DNA from: Cloacibacterium normanense
GTDB lineage: Bacteria; Bacteroidota; Bacteroidia; Flavobacteriales; Weeksellaceae
DNA length: 64,000 nucleotides
Assembly (NCBI RefSeq): GCF_002943105.1
Contig: NZ_PTPZ01000001.1
Span: 472,145 to 536,144, forward strand
Direction of reading: 5' to 3'
Shown: positions 34,902 through 43,438 of the stretch, in pieces
Numbering within the stretch: the stretch's first letter is position 1
Layout of the letters: each line of letters opens with the position of its first letter
Translations under genes and position numbers: made by a program
Notes under the pieces: generated by a model
The model's input: only the letters and a program-made list of their open reading frames with translations
The model's database searches: none
Told to the model about the DNA's origin: nothing

Positions 34902-36473
34902 TTAAGGATTAATAAATTTGTTTTCTGTCATTTTTTTAGGTGTTGCTTCTTCTTTTTCTGGATGTTCTATTTTTACAACCTCTAGATTTTTAAGTGCAGG
35001 ACCATGAATGACTCTTCCATTGGGTTCAAATTGAGAACCGTGACATGGGCAATCCCATGTTTTTTCTGTGGTATTCCATTGTACAGTGCAACCCATGTGT
35101 GTACATAATGGACTTAGGTAATGAAGGGAATCTCCAGTATCTCGGTAAACTGCAAAGGTTTTTCCTTGACATTGGGTTAGCTTGCCTTCTCCTTTCTCTA
35201 TATTTTCTAAATCAAAATTTAATTCTGCATTTTGCCTTTGATGAATGTGCTTGAAAAATGAATTTACATTTTCATGAATAATACTTTGAGCACTACAAAT
35301 ATGATGGCTTCTGCAAGGAGAGAGCAATTGTGATATTTCAGACTCTTTTCCATCCATCAATTCGGGGATGATTCGTGCAGCCATACTACCATACAGCATA
35401 CCATCTCCTCCAAATCCAGTAGCCACATAGATATTTTGCTCTCCTGGCATAAGACCTATATAAGGGAGTCCATCTGCTGAAGTATAATAGGGTGCAAACC
35501 ATTTGTTTTTGACTTCTAAGGTGAATCTTTCTTTTACATATTCTTCTAAGTCTTCAAAAGGATTTTTAGTAGAATTTTCTTGTCCCGCTTTATGGTCAAA
35601 ACCTCCAGCGATGATTTTGTAATCTTTGCCGCTTTTATGGTATCTGAAATAATGATATGGCTTTTCTAAATCTCCTCCTTGAGCGATTTTAGGAGGTGTA
35701 TTTTTTAAATTTCCACAGAGAGCATAACTGATATAGGGCGTGACCAATAGATTAAGTCGCGTGTCCGCGGGTGGATTATGTGTCGCCCAAACTACTTTTT
35801 TGCTGAGTATGTTTTTTTTGTCTTCGGTTTTTATGACAACCATATCATCTTGGGAATTACAAGACAAAACAGCACAGTGGGATAAAAGTTGCCCTCCATT
35901 TTTTTCAAATTCCTGCAATAGTCTTTTTAAATATTTAAGAGGATGAAACTGTAGTTGTCCCTCAATCTCCAAAGCTTTTTTATAAGGGATATCAAAAGGG
36001 AGTTCGTAAATTCTCTTAGTAGGAATCCCTAAACTGGTATGGGCTTTTAGAATTTGAGTGAGTTTTTCGTTTTGCTCCTTTTCGGTGCTAAATAAATAAA
36101 AATTACACTTCTTGTGCTCGCACCTGATTTGATAATTTTTAATGTTTTGATAAATGTATTGTATGGTTTCTTGGGCTTGGTCGGCAATCACTTTTGCTTT
36201 GCTTTCTCCGAAACATTGAATCAGTTCATCATAAGGGGTTTCTAAAAAGTTATTAATAAAAGCAGTAGATTTTCCCGTAGTTCCACTGCCTGGATATTCT
36301 TTTTCTAGAATAAGACATTTTTTATTCCTCTTTTGAAGTTCATTTCCTAAAGTGATTCCAGTGATTCCCGCACCTATTATGACCACATCATAGAGTTCAT
36401 CAGAAGAAATGGAATCTTGGGTTAGCGTTTTTCTGGTATTCCAAAAATTTTTATTTTGCCTAGCTCTGTTCAT
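34902..36473 (-). CDS. FAD-dependent oxidoreductase with C-terminal Rieske domain, paralogue 1
   Basis: 523 residues. An N-terminal glycine-oxidase/DAO-type flavin domain ('DVVIIGAGITGITLGNELQ', about 29-47; 'YIGLMPGEQNIYVATGFGGDGMLYG' in the FAD C-motif region) is joined to a Rieske 2Fe-2S domain at about 435-505: 'CTHMGCTVQW' and 'WDCPCHGSQFEPNGRVIHGP', with both Cys-x-His pairs intact. Such fusions, like Bacillus YhfW, oxidise an unknown amine or small substrate. A second paralogue lies at 38.0-39.6 kb. Upstream, an inverted repeat AGTAAC-G-GTTACT may be an operator. Confidence 0.9.
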   Translation of the reverse strand: MNRARQNKNFWNTRKTLTQDSISSDELYDVVIIGAGITGITLGNELQKRNKKCLILEKEYPGSGTTGKSTAFINNFLETPYDELIQCFGESKAKVIADQAQETIQYIYQNIKNYQIRCEHKKCNFYLFSTEKEQNEKLTQILKAHTSLGIPTKRIYELPFDIPYKKALEIEGQLQFHPLKYLKRLLQEFEKNGGQLLSHCAVLSCNSQDDMVVIKTEDKKNILSKKVVWATHNPPADTRLNLLVTPYISYALCGNLKNTPPKIAQGGDLEKPYHYFRYHKSGKDYKIIAGGFDHKAGQENSTKNPFEDLEEYVKERFTLEVKNKWFAPYYTSADGLPYIGLMPGEQNIYVATGFGGDGMLYGSMAARIIPELMDGKESEISQLLSPCRSHHICSAQSIIHENVNSFFKHIHQRQNAELNFDLENIEKGEGKLTQCQGKTFAVYRDTGDSLHYLSPLCTHMGCTVQWNTTEKTWDCPCHGSQFEPNGRVIHGPALKNLEVVKIEHPEKEEATPKKMTENKFINP

Positions 36474-36500
36474 AGTACTGAGTTGTTGTTTTTAAGGTTG

Positions 36501-36513
36501 AGTAACGGTTACT
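36501..36513. promoter_or_regulatory. Inverted repeat upstream of FAD-Rieske 1
   Basis: AGTAAC and GTTACT separated by one base, 28 bases before the start codon, a plausible operator half-site pair. No TAnnTTTG box was found between the genes. Confidence 0.35.
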
Positions 36514-36598
36514 GTAGAAAAGAACGTTTGTGTTTTTTTAGGCTTTATCTTCTTTATAATACAAGAAAATTTTTTAATTAAACGGTTTTATGAAGGCT

Positions 36599-37801
36599 TT
36601 ATTTTTCTTGAAGTTTTATTTCGGGTTTATTTCCTCTTTTTATACTCTTGGGCAAACGATGGCTAAGGGAGATGGGCTCATTCGTTTGCGCAGATTCATA
36701 AATAGCTTCCATAATCATTAAATCCTGAAGGCCCACTTCTCCCGAAGTGTAGGGTTCAGTATCGTTTAGGATACATTCAGAAAAATAATCAATCTCTTGA
36801 GTAAACTGGTTCACAGGAGAAATTTTGATTTCCTTTTTTAAAAGATTTTCTTCAGGCTTACTGATGATCAGTTTTTGACCCTCATACGAGTAGGCGTCAT
36901 CTAAAATCATCCAGCCACCATCACCATAAATCTCATATTTTCTAGAAGTATGGATTTGATAACTGGTAGAACATTGTACGATGATGTCATCAGGAAACTT
37001 CATTTGCCAATTGACCATCTCTTCTATTTCCTGAAAACTAGGATCTAAAGGGTTACTATATTGATGAGCATAAACTTCTAAAGGTTCGGAATCGAGTAAA
37101 AATCTCATGGTATTAAGGCAATAAATGCCAATATCAAAAAGAGCTCCTCCTCCTGCAAGGTCTTTGATGTAGCGCCAGTGCTCTGGCTGGTGAGAGGGTT
37201 GCCCATTATGAGTTTGGATAAATTTCACAGTTCCTATAGAATGCTCTTCTATCTCTTGTCTTACATAATGATTATAAGGTTCATATTGTATCCTATAGGC
37301 AATCATAAGTTTAACAGCTGCAGCTTTACAAGCATCAATCATCTCCTGACATTCTTGTGAATTAATCGCCATGGGCTTTTCGCAAAGGACATGTTTTTTT
37401 GCTATTGCGCTGCGGAGGGTAAACTCTTTGTGCTTACTATTCGGCAAGACAATGAAAACGGCATCTATATTTTTGTTTTCAGAAATTTGTTCAAATTCTT
37501 CATAAAGATATTGAGCACTTTCGGGTATATCATACATCTCTCCTGTCTTTCTAAGCTTTTCTAAACTACCACTTACCAAAGCACTGATTTTAGACTTTTT
37601 ACATTCTTTCATAGCGGGTAAAATCTGGTTGAGCGTTAGATGTCCCAGTCCTACAATGGCGTAACCTATTTTGGCATTTTCAGGATAGTTTAGATGCATG
37701 GTTTCTACTTTACTACTGCTGTTACTTTCCAATAAAATGGGCTCATCTATGCCTGCAGGAATAAAGGCTTGTGATTGATGAGGGGTGGTGTTTTTTTTCA
37801 T
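36599..37801 (-). CDS. Gfo/Idh/MocA-family oxidoreductase
   Basis: 400 residues. An extra N-terminal stretch of about 40 residues precedes the NAD(P) Rossmann fold ('KIGYAIVGLGHLTLNQILPA'). 'HVLCEKPMA' is the family's EKP motif and the C-terminal alpha/beta domain contains 'GGGALFDIGIYCLNTMRFLL', as in glucose-fructose oxidoreductase relatives. It probably oxidises a sugar or cyclitol; glucose-fructose oxidoreductases make sorbitol as an osmoprotectant, which would fit the stress setting but is inference. No twin-arginine export signal is evident. Lies 12 bases after the small beta-domain gene. Confidence 0.88.
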   Translation of the reverse strand: MKKNTTPHQSQAFIPAGIDEPILLESNSSSKVETMHLNYPENAKIGYAIVGLGHLTLNQILPAMKECKKSKISALVSGSLEKLRKTGEMYDIPESAQYLYEEFEQISENKNIDAVFIVLPNSKHKEFTLRSAIAKKHVLCEKPMAINSQECQEMIDACKAAAVKLMIAYRIQYEPYNHYVRQEIEEHSIGTVKFIQTHNGQPSHQPEHWRYIKDLAGGGALFDIGIYCLNTMRFLLDSEPLEVYAHQYSNPLDPSFQEIEEMVNWQMKFPDDIIVQCSTSYQIHTSRKYEIYGDGGWMILDDAYSYEGQKLIISKPEENLLKKEIKISPVNQFTQEIDYFSECILNDTEPYTSGEVGLQDLMIMEAIYESAQTNEPISLSHRLPKSIKRGNKPEIKLQEK

Positions 37802-37813
37802 ATTTTTTAATTT

Positions 37814-38044
37814 TTATAATTCTAAAATAACGACTCCTATTTGCTGCGGAGAAGTGGAAGATAAGGTTAAACTGATAGAATAAAGATTGATAATTTTTAT
37901 TTTAATGTCTACTTCAACTCCTTCAGTGAATTGATAGAGCGCAACAATAATATCTTGTGTGCCAAGACCATGTTCTATAACTTGTGTTTCTCCGGGGTCA
38001 AGGTGAATCATTCTTTGTAGAAGATGAAGACGATTACTTTTCAT
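37814..38044 (-). CDS. Small beta-sandwich protein resembling phage tail-type repeats
   Basis: 76 residues from the ATG at 38044. The open frame extends to 38107, but that extra part lies inside the upstream gene and adds no motif. It overlaps the FAD-Rieske 2 gene by 11 bases. The core 'QVIEHGLGTQDIIVALYQF', then 'VEVDIKIKIINLYSISLTLS' and a final 'GVVIL' strand match the pattern HNLG-(x)-D-V-(V)-V ... N-x-x-T-L-x-F ... of a small domain frequent in phage tail proteins. A free-standing copy inside a redox operon is odd. Function unknown. Confidence 0.65.
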   Translation of the reverse strand: MKSNRLHLLQRMIHLDPGETQVIEHGLGTQDIIVALYQFTEGVEVDIKIKIINLYSISLTLSSTSPQQIGVVILEL

Positions 38045-39578
38045 GTTTTTCTGTTTTAGAAGGTTTAAGAATTTGAAGTTCTTCAAGTCCTTGCGTACTA
38101 GGTCCATTCAGTAATTTGCCAGAAGTATCAAATCGAGATCCATGGCAAGGGCAATCCCATGATTGCTCTGCTTTATTAAACTTTACGGTACAGCCCATAT
38201 GTGGACAAACAGCAGATAAAAAACTAAAATTTCCTTCTATATCTTTGTATACTGCTACTTTTTTCTGTTCTATTTCTACCACTTTCCCTTCATCAAAACT
38301 CATCTCATCAAGCAGGTGATGGGTGCTTTCTGTCCATTGGCTTTTTATGAAATGAAGAAAGGCATCCGTATTTTCTTTAATAGCTTGACTTGCACTGGCA
38401 ATAATTTTTATTCTTTCTGGAGAAATTATTTTGGCCAATTCATTCTCTTTTCCTTCTATTAAGTCAGCAATCACTTCCGCGGACAGAGTTCCCCAAGTCA
38501 TGCCGTTTCCATTATAACCTGTCGAAATATAAATATTTTCTTCTCCAGGCATTTTACCAATGTATGGCAGTCCATCTGCGGGAACATAATACTGGGAGGA
38601 CCACTTTTCACATATTTCACCAATTCTAAAATGCTCTTTTGCATAAGCAATAAGTTGCTGAAAAGAATTTTCGGTATTTTCGAGATGTCCAGTTTTATGG
38701 TCGAATCCTCCAATAATCAAATAATATTGATGGTCTTTTTTATGATATCTGAAATAGTGATAGGGTTCATGTAAATCCGCCGCTTGAGCTGCTTTAGGAG
38801 GCGGAAAAAGCATTTTAGCACTTAAAGCATAACTTCTGTAGGGAGCAACTAATAAATTAAAACGGTTATTTCCCGGTGGAACATGGGTGGCCCAAACCAA
38901 ATTTTTTGCGGTAAATATTTTATCTTTTCCAAGGCTTATTCTAATTCCATCCTCTGTTTTTTCATAATCTTCAACCAAGGCACGGGTGAGAAGGTAACCT
39001 CCCTGTTGCTCAAAATGATGAAATAAGCCATGAATGTACTTTAACGGATGAAAATGAGCCTGTCCTTTAATCTTGATAATACTATGGGTTTGGATGTCAA
39101 ATGGGAATTCTGTTGTAATGGCAGTAGGTAAGGATACTTTATAATGGCCTTCAAAAATTTTACGCAGCAATGCGTCTTGTTTTTTTTCTGCGCTAAACAA
39201 ATAAAAATCACATTCCTCATAATCACAGTCCAAAGCATATTTTTTTATATACGTATGAATCGTATGATAGACTCCTTGCGCATGTTCAGCAATGATTTGA
39301 GCTTCTTTTTCTCCAAAGTTTCGGATGATTTGATCGTATGAACAATCGAAAAAATTATTAATATGTGCTGTAGTACCGCTACTGGTTCCTGAAGCAATAT
39401 CATTTTTCTCCAATACCAAACATTTTTTTCCTCTTTTTTGAAGTTCCATAGCAATAGAAATTCCACTAAGACCAGCTCCTACGATAATGGTGTCAAAGTC
39501 ATTCGTGGGAGGAGGTATATTTTGGTGTTGGTAACCAGCGTCTTGCCAGAAACTTTTTAGATGGCCGTCTCTTTTCAT
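38034..39578 (-). CDS. FAD-dependent oxidoreductase with C-terminal Rieske domain, paralogue 2
   Basis: 514 residues, same architecture as paralogue 1: flavin loop 'DTIIVGAGLSGISIAMELQ' (about 28-46), 'YIGKMPGEENIYISTGYNGNGMTWG', and a complete Rieske site ('CPHMGCTVKF', 'WDCPCHGSRFDTSGKLLNGP'). The two are clearly duplicates but well diverged, so they probably differ in substrate. It is the first gene of a minus-strand run that continues with the small beta-domain protein and the Gfo/Idh/MocA enzyme. Divergent from the CinA-like gene across 83 bases. Confidence 0.9.
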   Translation of the reverse strand: MKRDGHLKSFWQDAGYQHQNIPPPTNDFDTIIVGAGLSGISIAMELQKRGKKCLVLEKNDIASGTSSGTTAHINNFFDCSYDQIIRNFGEKEAQIIAEHAQGVYHTIHTYIKKYALDCDYEECDFYLFSAEKKQDALLRKIFEGHYKVSLPTAITTEFPFDIQTHSIIKIKGQAHFHPLKYIHGLFHHFEQQGGYLLTRALVEDYEKTEDGIRISLGKDKIFTAKNLVWATHVPPGNNRFNLLVAPYRSYALSAKMLFPPPKAAQAADLHEPYHYFRYHKKDHQYYLIIGGFDHKTGHLENTENSFQQLIAYAKEHFRIGEICEKWSSQYYVPADGLPYIGKMPGEENIYISTGYNGNGMTWGTLSAEVIADLIEGKENELAKIISPERIKIIASASQAIKENTDAFLHFIKSQWTESTHHLLDEMSFDEGKVVEIEQKKVAVYKDIEGNFSFLSAVCPHMGCTVKFNKAEQSWDCPCHGSRFDTSGKLLNGPSTQGLEELQILKPSKTEKHEK

Positions 39579-39661
39579 ACTGAATATTTAAAATTTTAAT
39601 TAAACATTTTTATTTTGGTCTCATTATTGAACTTTATATCATTCACCATTAATCCTTTAAA

Positions 39662-40150
39662 ATGAAAAAATCCCAAAAGAAAATTTTAGATGACCTTTCA
39701 AACAATCTTCTGGATAAAAAGCTTACCATAGCGGTTGCAGAAAGTTGCACTGCTGGACTTCTGATGAATATATTGTCTCTTGCTCCACAAGCCATGTCCT
39801 TTTTACAGGGTGGTATGGTAGTTTATAATATCGGTCAAAAAGCAAAACATCTGAATATAAATCCTATTGTTGCTCAAGAAAATAATGCCGTTTCTGAACC
39901 AATCGCAGAAAAAATGGCTTCAGAGGTTGCTCATAGATTTAATGCTGAAATAGGAATTGCCATTACAGGTTTTGCTCAACCCATCTTAGAAGAAAATATT
40001 AAAGATTGTTTTGCTTATTTTGCAATTTCTCTTCATGGTAAAACCATTGTTTCTAAACAATTATTTGGTGACTCAAAAAAATTACTTTTTTCTAATCAAG
40101 AAATCTATGCAACACAAATTTTAAAAGAACTGCTGAATCAACTGAGATAA
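39662..40150 (+). CDS. CinA-family (PncC-like) nicotinamide-nucleotide amidase
   Basis: 162 residues, a stand-alone CinA C-terminal domain. Seen: 'TIAVAESCTAGLLMNIL' (residues 21-37, with the catalytic Ser in AESCTAG), 'FLQGGMVVYNIGQKAKHL', 'NAVSEPIAEKMASEVAHRF' and 'IGIAITGFAQP'. PncC-type enzymes deamidate nicotinamide mononucleotide to recycle NAD after stress or DNA damage. The lineage here is somewhat diverged, e.g. 'ITGFAQP' where 'ITGIAGP' is usual, so activity is likely but not certain. The start fits the frame and the gene is transcribed away from the FAD-Rieske genes. Confidence 0.85.
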   Translation: MKKSQKKILDDLSNNLLDKKLTIAVAESCTAGLLMNILSLAPQAMSFLQGGMVVYNIGQKAKHLNINPIVAQENNAVSEPIAEKMASEVAHRFNAEIGIAITGFAQPILEENIKDCFAYFAISLHGKTIVSKQLFGDSKKLLFSNQEIYATQILKELLNQLR

Positions 40151-40209
40151 TATAATTAATGAAAGTATGGGTTTTCAGAGAAGGTAGCTGTCCAACAGTT
40201 CTTTGTTTT

Positions 40210-40737
40210 TTAAGTAATTTCTTCTAGTTCTTGTCTTTTTTCTTCCATTTCCGCAATTCCTATTGCAAATAATTCATGGGCTTCTGTAAAATGAATGATG
40301 TTAGATAATACCATCAATGCAGAATAAACGCCCATTTGATAATGGATTATTTTTTGGATGAGCTGCAATAATTCTTCTTCTTTTCTTTTGGGGTCTTTAA
40401 TCGTCTTTTGTAAAATAGTGTGAGCTTCTTTTTCCAAGGCGAGTAGGGATTGATCAAAAGCTGATTTTTTGATGCCATTTTTTTTCATAAGTTGTGCTAT
40501 TCTTTTGGCTTGTGCTTTTTTAGTAAACTCAAAAGACAAGTAAAGCTCTTTGATTCGGGGAGAATCAAAAAAACATTCCATTTTCTCTAAAATGGCTGAG
40601 GTTTGATGATCGGAATAAATGGCATAATTTAAACTATCTTGATAGTAAGAGAACAAAGGATTATGTACTTGATGATGTTTTTTCAACGGTTTTTCCTTAG
40701 GAAATGACGGTTGAGGCAAATGCTGATTATTCTTCAT
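40210..40737 (-). CDS. Ferritin-like helical protein, distant DUF892 relative
   Basis: 175 residues, mostly helices. 'LFSYYQDSLNYAIYSDHQTSAILEKME', 'LYLSFEFTKKAQAKRIAQLMKK' and 'IIHYQMGVYSALMVLSNIIHFTEAHELFAIGIAEMEEKRQEL' split along about 29-172 form the pattern of a four-helix bundle. The 'HYQMGVYSAL' segment mirrors the 'HYEIASYGGL' of DUF892 proteins, and it lies 67 bases after a DUF892 gene. I infer a ferritin-fold relative. Whether it binds metal is unclear; the Glu/His pattern is weaker than in true DUF892 proteins. Confidence 0.6.
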   Translation of the reverse strand: MKNNQHLPQPSFPKEKPLKKHHQVHNPLFSYYQDSLNYAIYSDHQTSAILEKMECFFDSPRIKELYLSFEFTKKAQAKRIAQLMKKNGIKKSAFDQSLLALEKEAHTILQKTIKDPKRKEEELLQLIQKIIHYQMGVYSALMVLSNIIHFTEAHELFAIGIAEMEEKRQELEEIT

Positions 40738-40804
40738 AAATCTATTTTTATCAAAGAAGGGAGCTGATTCTGCAAACCAGCATCCCTCTTCTTAATATGG
40801 AAAA

Positions 40805-41644
40805 TTAGTAAAAGAACCTTCTTTGTTGGCTGCTATATCGATTTTCATCATATTCCTCGTCATAAAAATCTTCATCTTCTTCATTCTCATCATCATATTC
40901 CTGGTCACTTTCCCCTTCTTGATCATCTTCTTTGGCAGCGAAATTGATATTGCTTTCTGCAATCATCGTAAGAAGTTCATCGGTCTGTTCTTCTTCTTCT
41001 AATGTTTTATGGAGAAGTTCAGAGATATCATAAAGCTCTAAAGTTTCTGCCAATGCAGCTAAACCTCCATAACTGGCAATTTCATAATGTTCTACCTTTT
41101 GAGCAGCGATAATCAAGCCTGCATCTCGGGTCATACTGCCATCTTCTGTTTCTTTAATGGTATTTTCTCCCTCTTTTACAATGCCAACGATTGCCTCACA
41201 TTTTTTAGCTTCTGGCTCTTCTCCCAACATTTTAAATACCTTTTCTATTCTAGAAACGTGTTTTTGGGTGAGTAGATAGTGATCTTCAAAAGCTTCTTGT
41301 AATTCATTCGTTGTAGCCGCTTTTTGCATTTTGGGTAAAGCTTCTAAGAGATGTTTCTCTGCATAGAGAATATCTTTTAGCCCTGCGATGAAAAATGTAA
41401 AAAGAGGTCCTCCTTTTTCTGTTTCAGAAGGCTTCTGGCTATTCTTTTTTTCATCCATTCCCGTATCATCTTCCTGATTAGACTTATCTTGATTTTCTTG
41501 AGAAGAATTCTGAGTGCTATTATTACTATTTTGAGTAGCAGACTCGTTAGATGAGTTCTGATTGGTGTCCTTTGAAGTACCTTTTGGAGTAGACGTTTTA
41601 TCTTTGTCCGAAGTATTGTTGGTTTTATTTTTATTCGTGTCCAT
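40805..41644 (-). CDS. DUF892 protein with disordered N-terminus and acidic tail
   Basis: 279 residues in three parts: a Ser/Thr/Asn/Gln/Lys-rich, probably disordered N-terminus (about 1-80); a DUF892 ferritin-like domain (about 82-235: 'FIAGLKDILYAEKHLLEALPKM', 'HVSRIEKVFKMLGEEPEAKKCE', 'AQKVEHYEIASYGGLAALAE'); and an Asp/Glu/Tyr-rich tail (about 236-279). The tail's composition matches the Asp/Tyr block of the neighbouring low-complexity protein, hinting at a common physical property such as hydration or condensate formation. Family call is firm; the role of the flanks is inferred. Confidence 0.85.
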   Translation of the reverse strand: MDTNKNKTNNTSDKDKTSTPKGTSKDTNQNSSNESATQNSNNSTQNSSQENQDKSNQEDDTGMDEKKNSQKPSETEKGGPLFTFFIAGLKDILYAEKHLLEALPKMQKAATTNELQEAFEDHYLLTQKHVSRIEKVFKMLGEEPEAKKCEAIVGIVKEGENTIKETEDGSMTRDAGLIIAAQKVEHYEIASYGGLAALAETLELYDISELLHKTLEEEEQTDELLTMIAESNINFAAKEDDQEGESDQEYDDENEEDEDFYDEEYDENRYSSQQRRFFY

Positions 41645-41657
41645 AATAATTTCTTTT

Positions 41658-41684
41658 TAAAAAACCAGCCGCCTTTTGAGCGGC
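41658..41684 (-). terminator. Intrinsic terminator of the low-complexity gene
   Basis: Minus strand: GCCGC with GCGGC over a 7-base loop, then a T-run. It lies 17 bases past the stop codon of the gene at 41701, and just before the next gene's start. Confidence 0.75.
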
Positions 41685-41700
41685 CAGTCGAGTGTTAATG

Positions 41701-42735
41701 TTATGAATTTCTGTTATTTCCACTATTTCTGCTGTTGCCGCTGTTGCTTCTACTTCCGTTGCTGCTGCTGCGGTTGCTGCTATTACTTCTGCTTCTGCTC
41801 CCAAAACCTCCACGTCTTGAACCGCTAGATGAACCTCCTCTTGATGAAGAACTTCCTCCTCTACCAGAATTTCCTCTTGATGATGAGTTTCCAGATCTTC
41901 CAGAAGAACTTCTGCCTGACGAGCCACGTCCTGATGAACCTCTTCCAGTAGAAGTGAATCTACCCATTTCGTCTCTTGGGTGTTCTGATTCATCGAAATT
42001 ACTTCTGCCATCTCTGCCAGATGATGAGCCTCTACCCGAATTGGAGTTGCTGCCGCGTCCAGAATTGCCTCTTGAAGAAGATCCTCCTCTTGAAGAAGAG
42101 TTTCCTCCTCTGCTAGAACCACTTCTTGATGATGAGTTACCAGACCTTCCAGATGATGAACCTCTTCCAGAATTACCTCTGTTTGAAGAACCTCTGCCAG
42201 AAGAAGTGAATCTACCCATTTCATCTCTTGGATGTTCTGATTCGTCAAAGTCACTTCTTCCATCTCTGCCAGAACTGCTTCTTGATGAAGAACTTCTGTT
42301 AGATGACGAGTAGGAAGATGAACGGTTAGATGAGCCTCTTCTTGAATTTCCACGTCCTGATGAACCTCTACCAGAATTAGATCTACCTCCTTGACGATAA
42401 TCATTATCATCATATTCCTCATCTTCGTCATCATCATAGTAGTCATCATAATCGTCGTCGTAATCATCATAATCGTCATCATCATAATCATCGTTATAGT
42501 TATTTTCATAACGATAATCATCGTCATCATAATCATCATCGTCATAATCATCATAATCATCATAATCATCATAGTCCTCGTCATAATCGTAACGATTGTC
42601 ATAGTCATAATCGTCATCTTCATTATAGCGACTTCTTCCGCTGTTATAGTTTTGTGAATTTGAACCTCTTCCCGAAGTTCCTCTACTGGTGGAAGATCCA
42701 TACCTTCCGTTTCCAGAATTTCTTCTTGTATTCAT
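41701..42735 (-). CDS. Low-complexity Asp/Tyr- and Ser/Arg/Gly-rich protein
   Basis: 344 residues, almost wholly low complexity and probably disordered. A 'MNTRRNSGNGRYGSST' start is followed by an Asp/Tyr tract (about 38-113) and then a Ser/Gly/Arg-rich region with RGG/SR-like pieces (about 114-344). A repeated block, 'FDESEHPRDEMGRFTS', occurs at about 163-178 and 247-262 and is the only conserved-looking motif; it recalls the DExGRF motif of bacterial stress-induced small proteins. The DNA of the Asp/Tyr tract is a near-perfect triplet microsatellite. Complementary-strand open frames are by-products. The upstream paralogue at 42782 shares its N-terminus. Confidence 0.75.
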   Translation of the reverse strand: MNTRRNSGNGRYGSSTSRGTSGRGSNSQNYNSGRSRYNEDDDYDYDNRYDYDEDYDDYDDYDDYDDDDYDDDDYRYENNYNDDYDDDDYDDYDDDYDDYYDDDEDEEYDDNDYRQGGRSNSGRGSSGRGNSRRGSSNRSSSYSSSNRSSSSRSSSGRDGRSDFDESEHPRDEMGRFTSSGRGSSNRGNSGRGSSSGRSGNSSSRSGSSRGGNSSSRGGSSSRGNSGRGSNSNSGRGSSSGRDGRSNFDESEHPRDEMGRFTSTGRGSSGRGSSGRSSSGRSGNSSSRGNSGRGGSSSSRGGSSSGSRRGGFGSRSRSNSSNRSSSNGSRSNSGNSRNSGNNRNS

Positions 42736-42781
42736 AATGTTGAATTTTAAATGATTTGGTTATAAATAAAATTAAAGGTGT

Positions 42782-43438
42782 TTAGTAATTTCTACGTCTT
42801 GGGCGATGGTAATCATTGCTGAAGTCGTCGTCTTGGTTTCGGTTTTCATTTCCTCTTGATGAGTAATAATCCTCGTTCATTCTTGAACGATTACCTCTGT
42901 TGTTGTCGTAAGAGTCTGAATAATTTCCTCGTGGATTTCTCTGGTTAGAAAAGCTGTTTTGTGAACGACTTTGTTGTGAAAAAGAATTTCTATTCATCCC
43001 CATATCAAAGTCGTCGTCCATTTCCCAAAGATCATTTTCGAAATAATCAGAGTTTCTATCATTATCCCATTCGTTTCTATTCATTCTAGAATCTCTCCCT
43101 CTATCAGAATTGCCATAAAACTCATTTTCACTTTCAAATCTTCTGCTGTTACCACTTCCGTAGGGTGAAGATTGTTGATGACTTGAATTGTAATCTTGAT
43201 AGCCACCAGAGCGGTTAGAATTTGAACCATTATTAAATCGATTCATAGAAGCACGAGTATTGTTGCCTCTTTGCTCATAATTTTGAGAATAATCATCTTG
43301 ATAATCATCTTGATAATGATTCCCTTGTGAATTACGGTTGTTGTAAGATCTTGAATTAAAATCTCTGTTCTGATTTTGAGATGTTCTGTTGGTAGAAGAA
43401 TTCATTCTTCCGTTTCCAAAATTTCTTCTTTGGTTCAT
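42782..43438 (-). CDS. Low-complexity Asn/Arg/Ser-rich paralogue
   Basis: 218 residues, probably disordered, rich in Asn, Arg, Ser, Gly, Asp and Tyr with almost no hydrophobic core. The N-terminus 'MNQRRNFGNGRMNSST' matches that of the next gene ('MNTRRNSGNGRYGSST'), so the two are paralogues or share a conserved head. A short acidic patch ('NDLWEMDDDFDMGMN', about 134-150) is the one region with aromatic and hydrophobic residues and could be a binding motif. It lies 46 bases upstream of the Asp/Tyr-rich gene on the same strand. No family recognised. Confidence 0.7.
   Translation of the reverse strand: MNQRRNFGNGRMNSSTNRTSQNQNRDFNSRSYNNRNSQGNHYQDDYQDDYSQNYEQRGNNTRASMNRFNNGSNSNRSGGYQDYNSSHQQSSPYGSGNSRRFESENEFYGNSDRGRDSRMNRNEWDNDRNSDYFENDLWEMDDDFDMGMNRNSFSQQSRSQNSFSNQRNPRGNYSDSYDNNRGNRSRMNEDYYSSRGNENRNQDDDFSNDYHRPRRRNY

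Noticed and set aside
41735..42657. Two plus-strand frames rich in Leu/Pro and in Ile/Val
   Set aside because: Antisense readings of the same low-complexity DNA with no start context or homology.
41631..42701. Long minus-strand frame in a second phase over the low-complexity gene
   Set aside because: It is a by-product of the triplet repeat (runs of Met/Ile/Thr); the 41701-42735 frame has the shared N-terminus and repeated motif.
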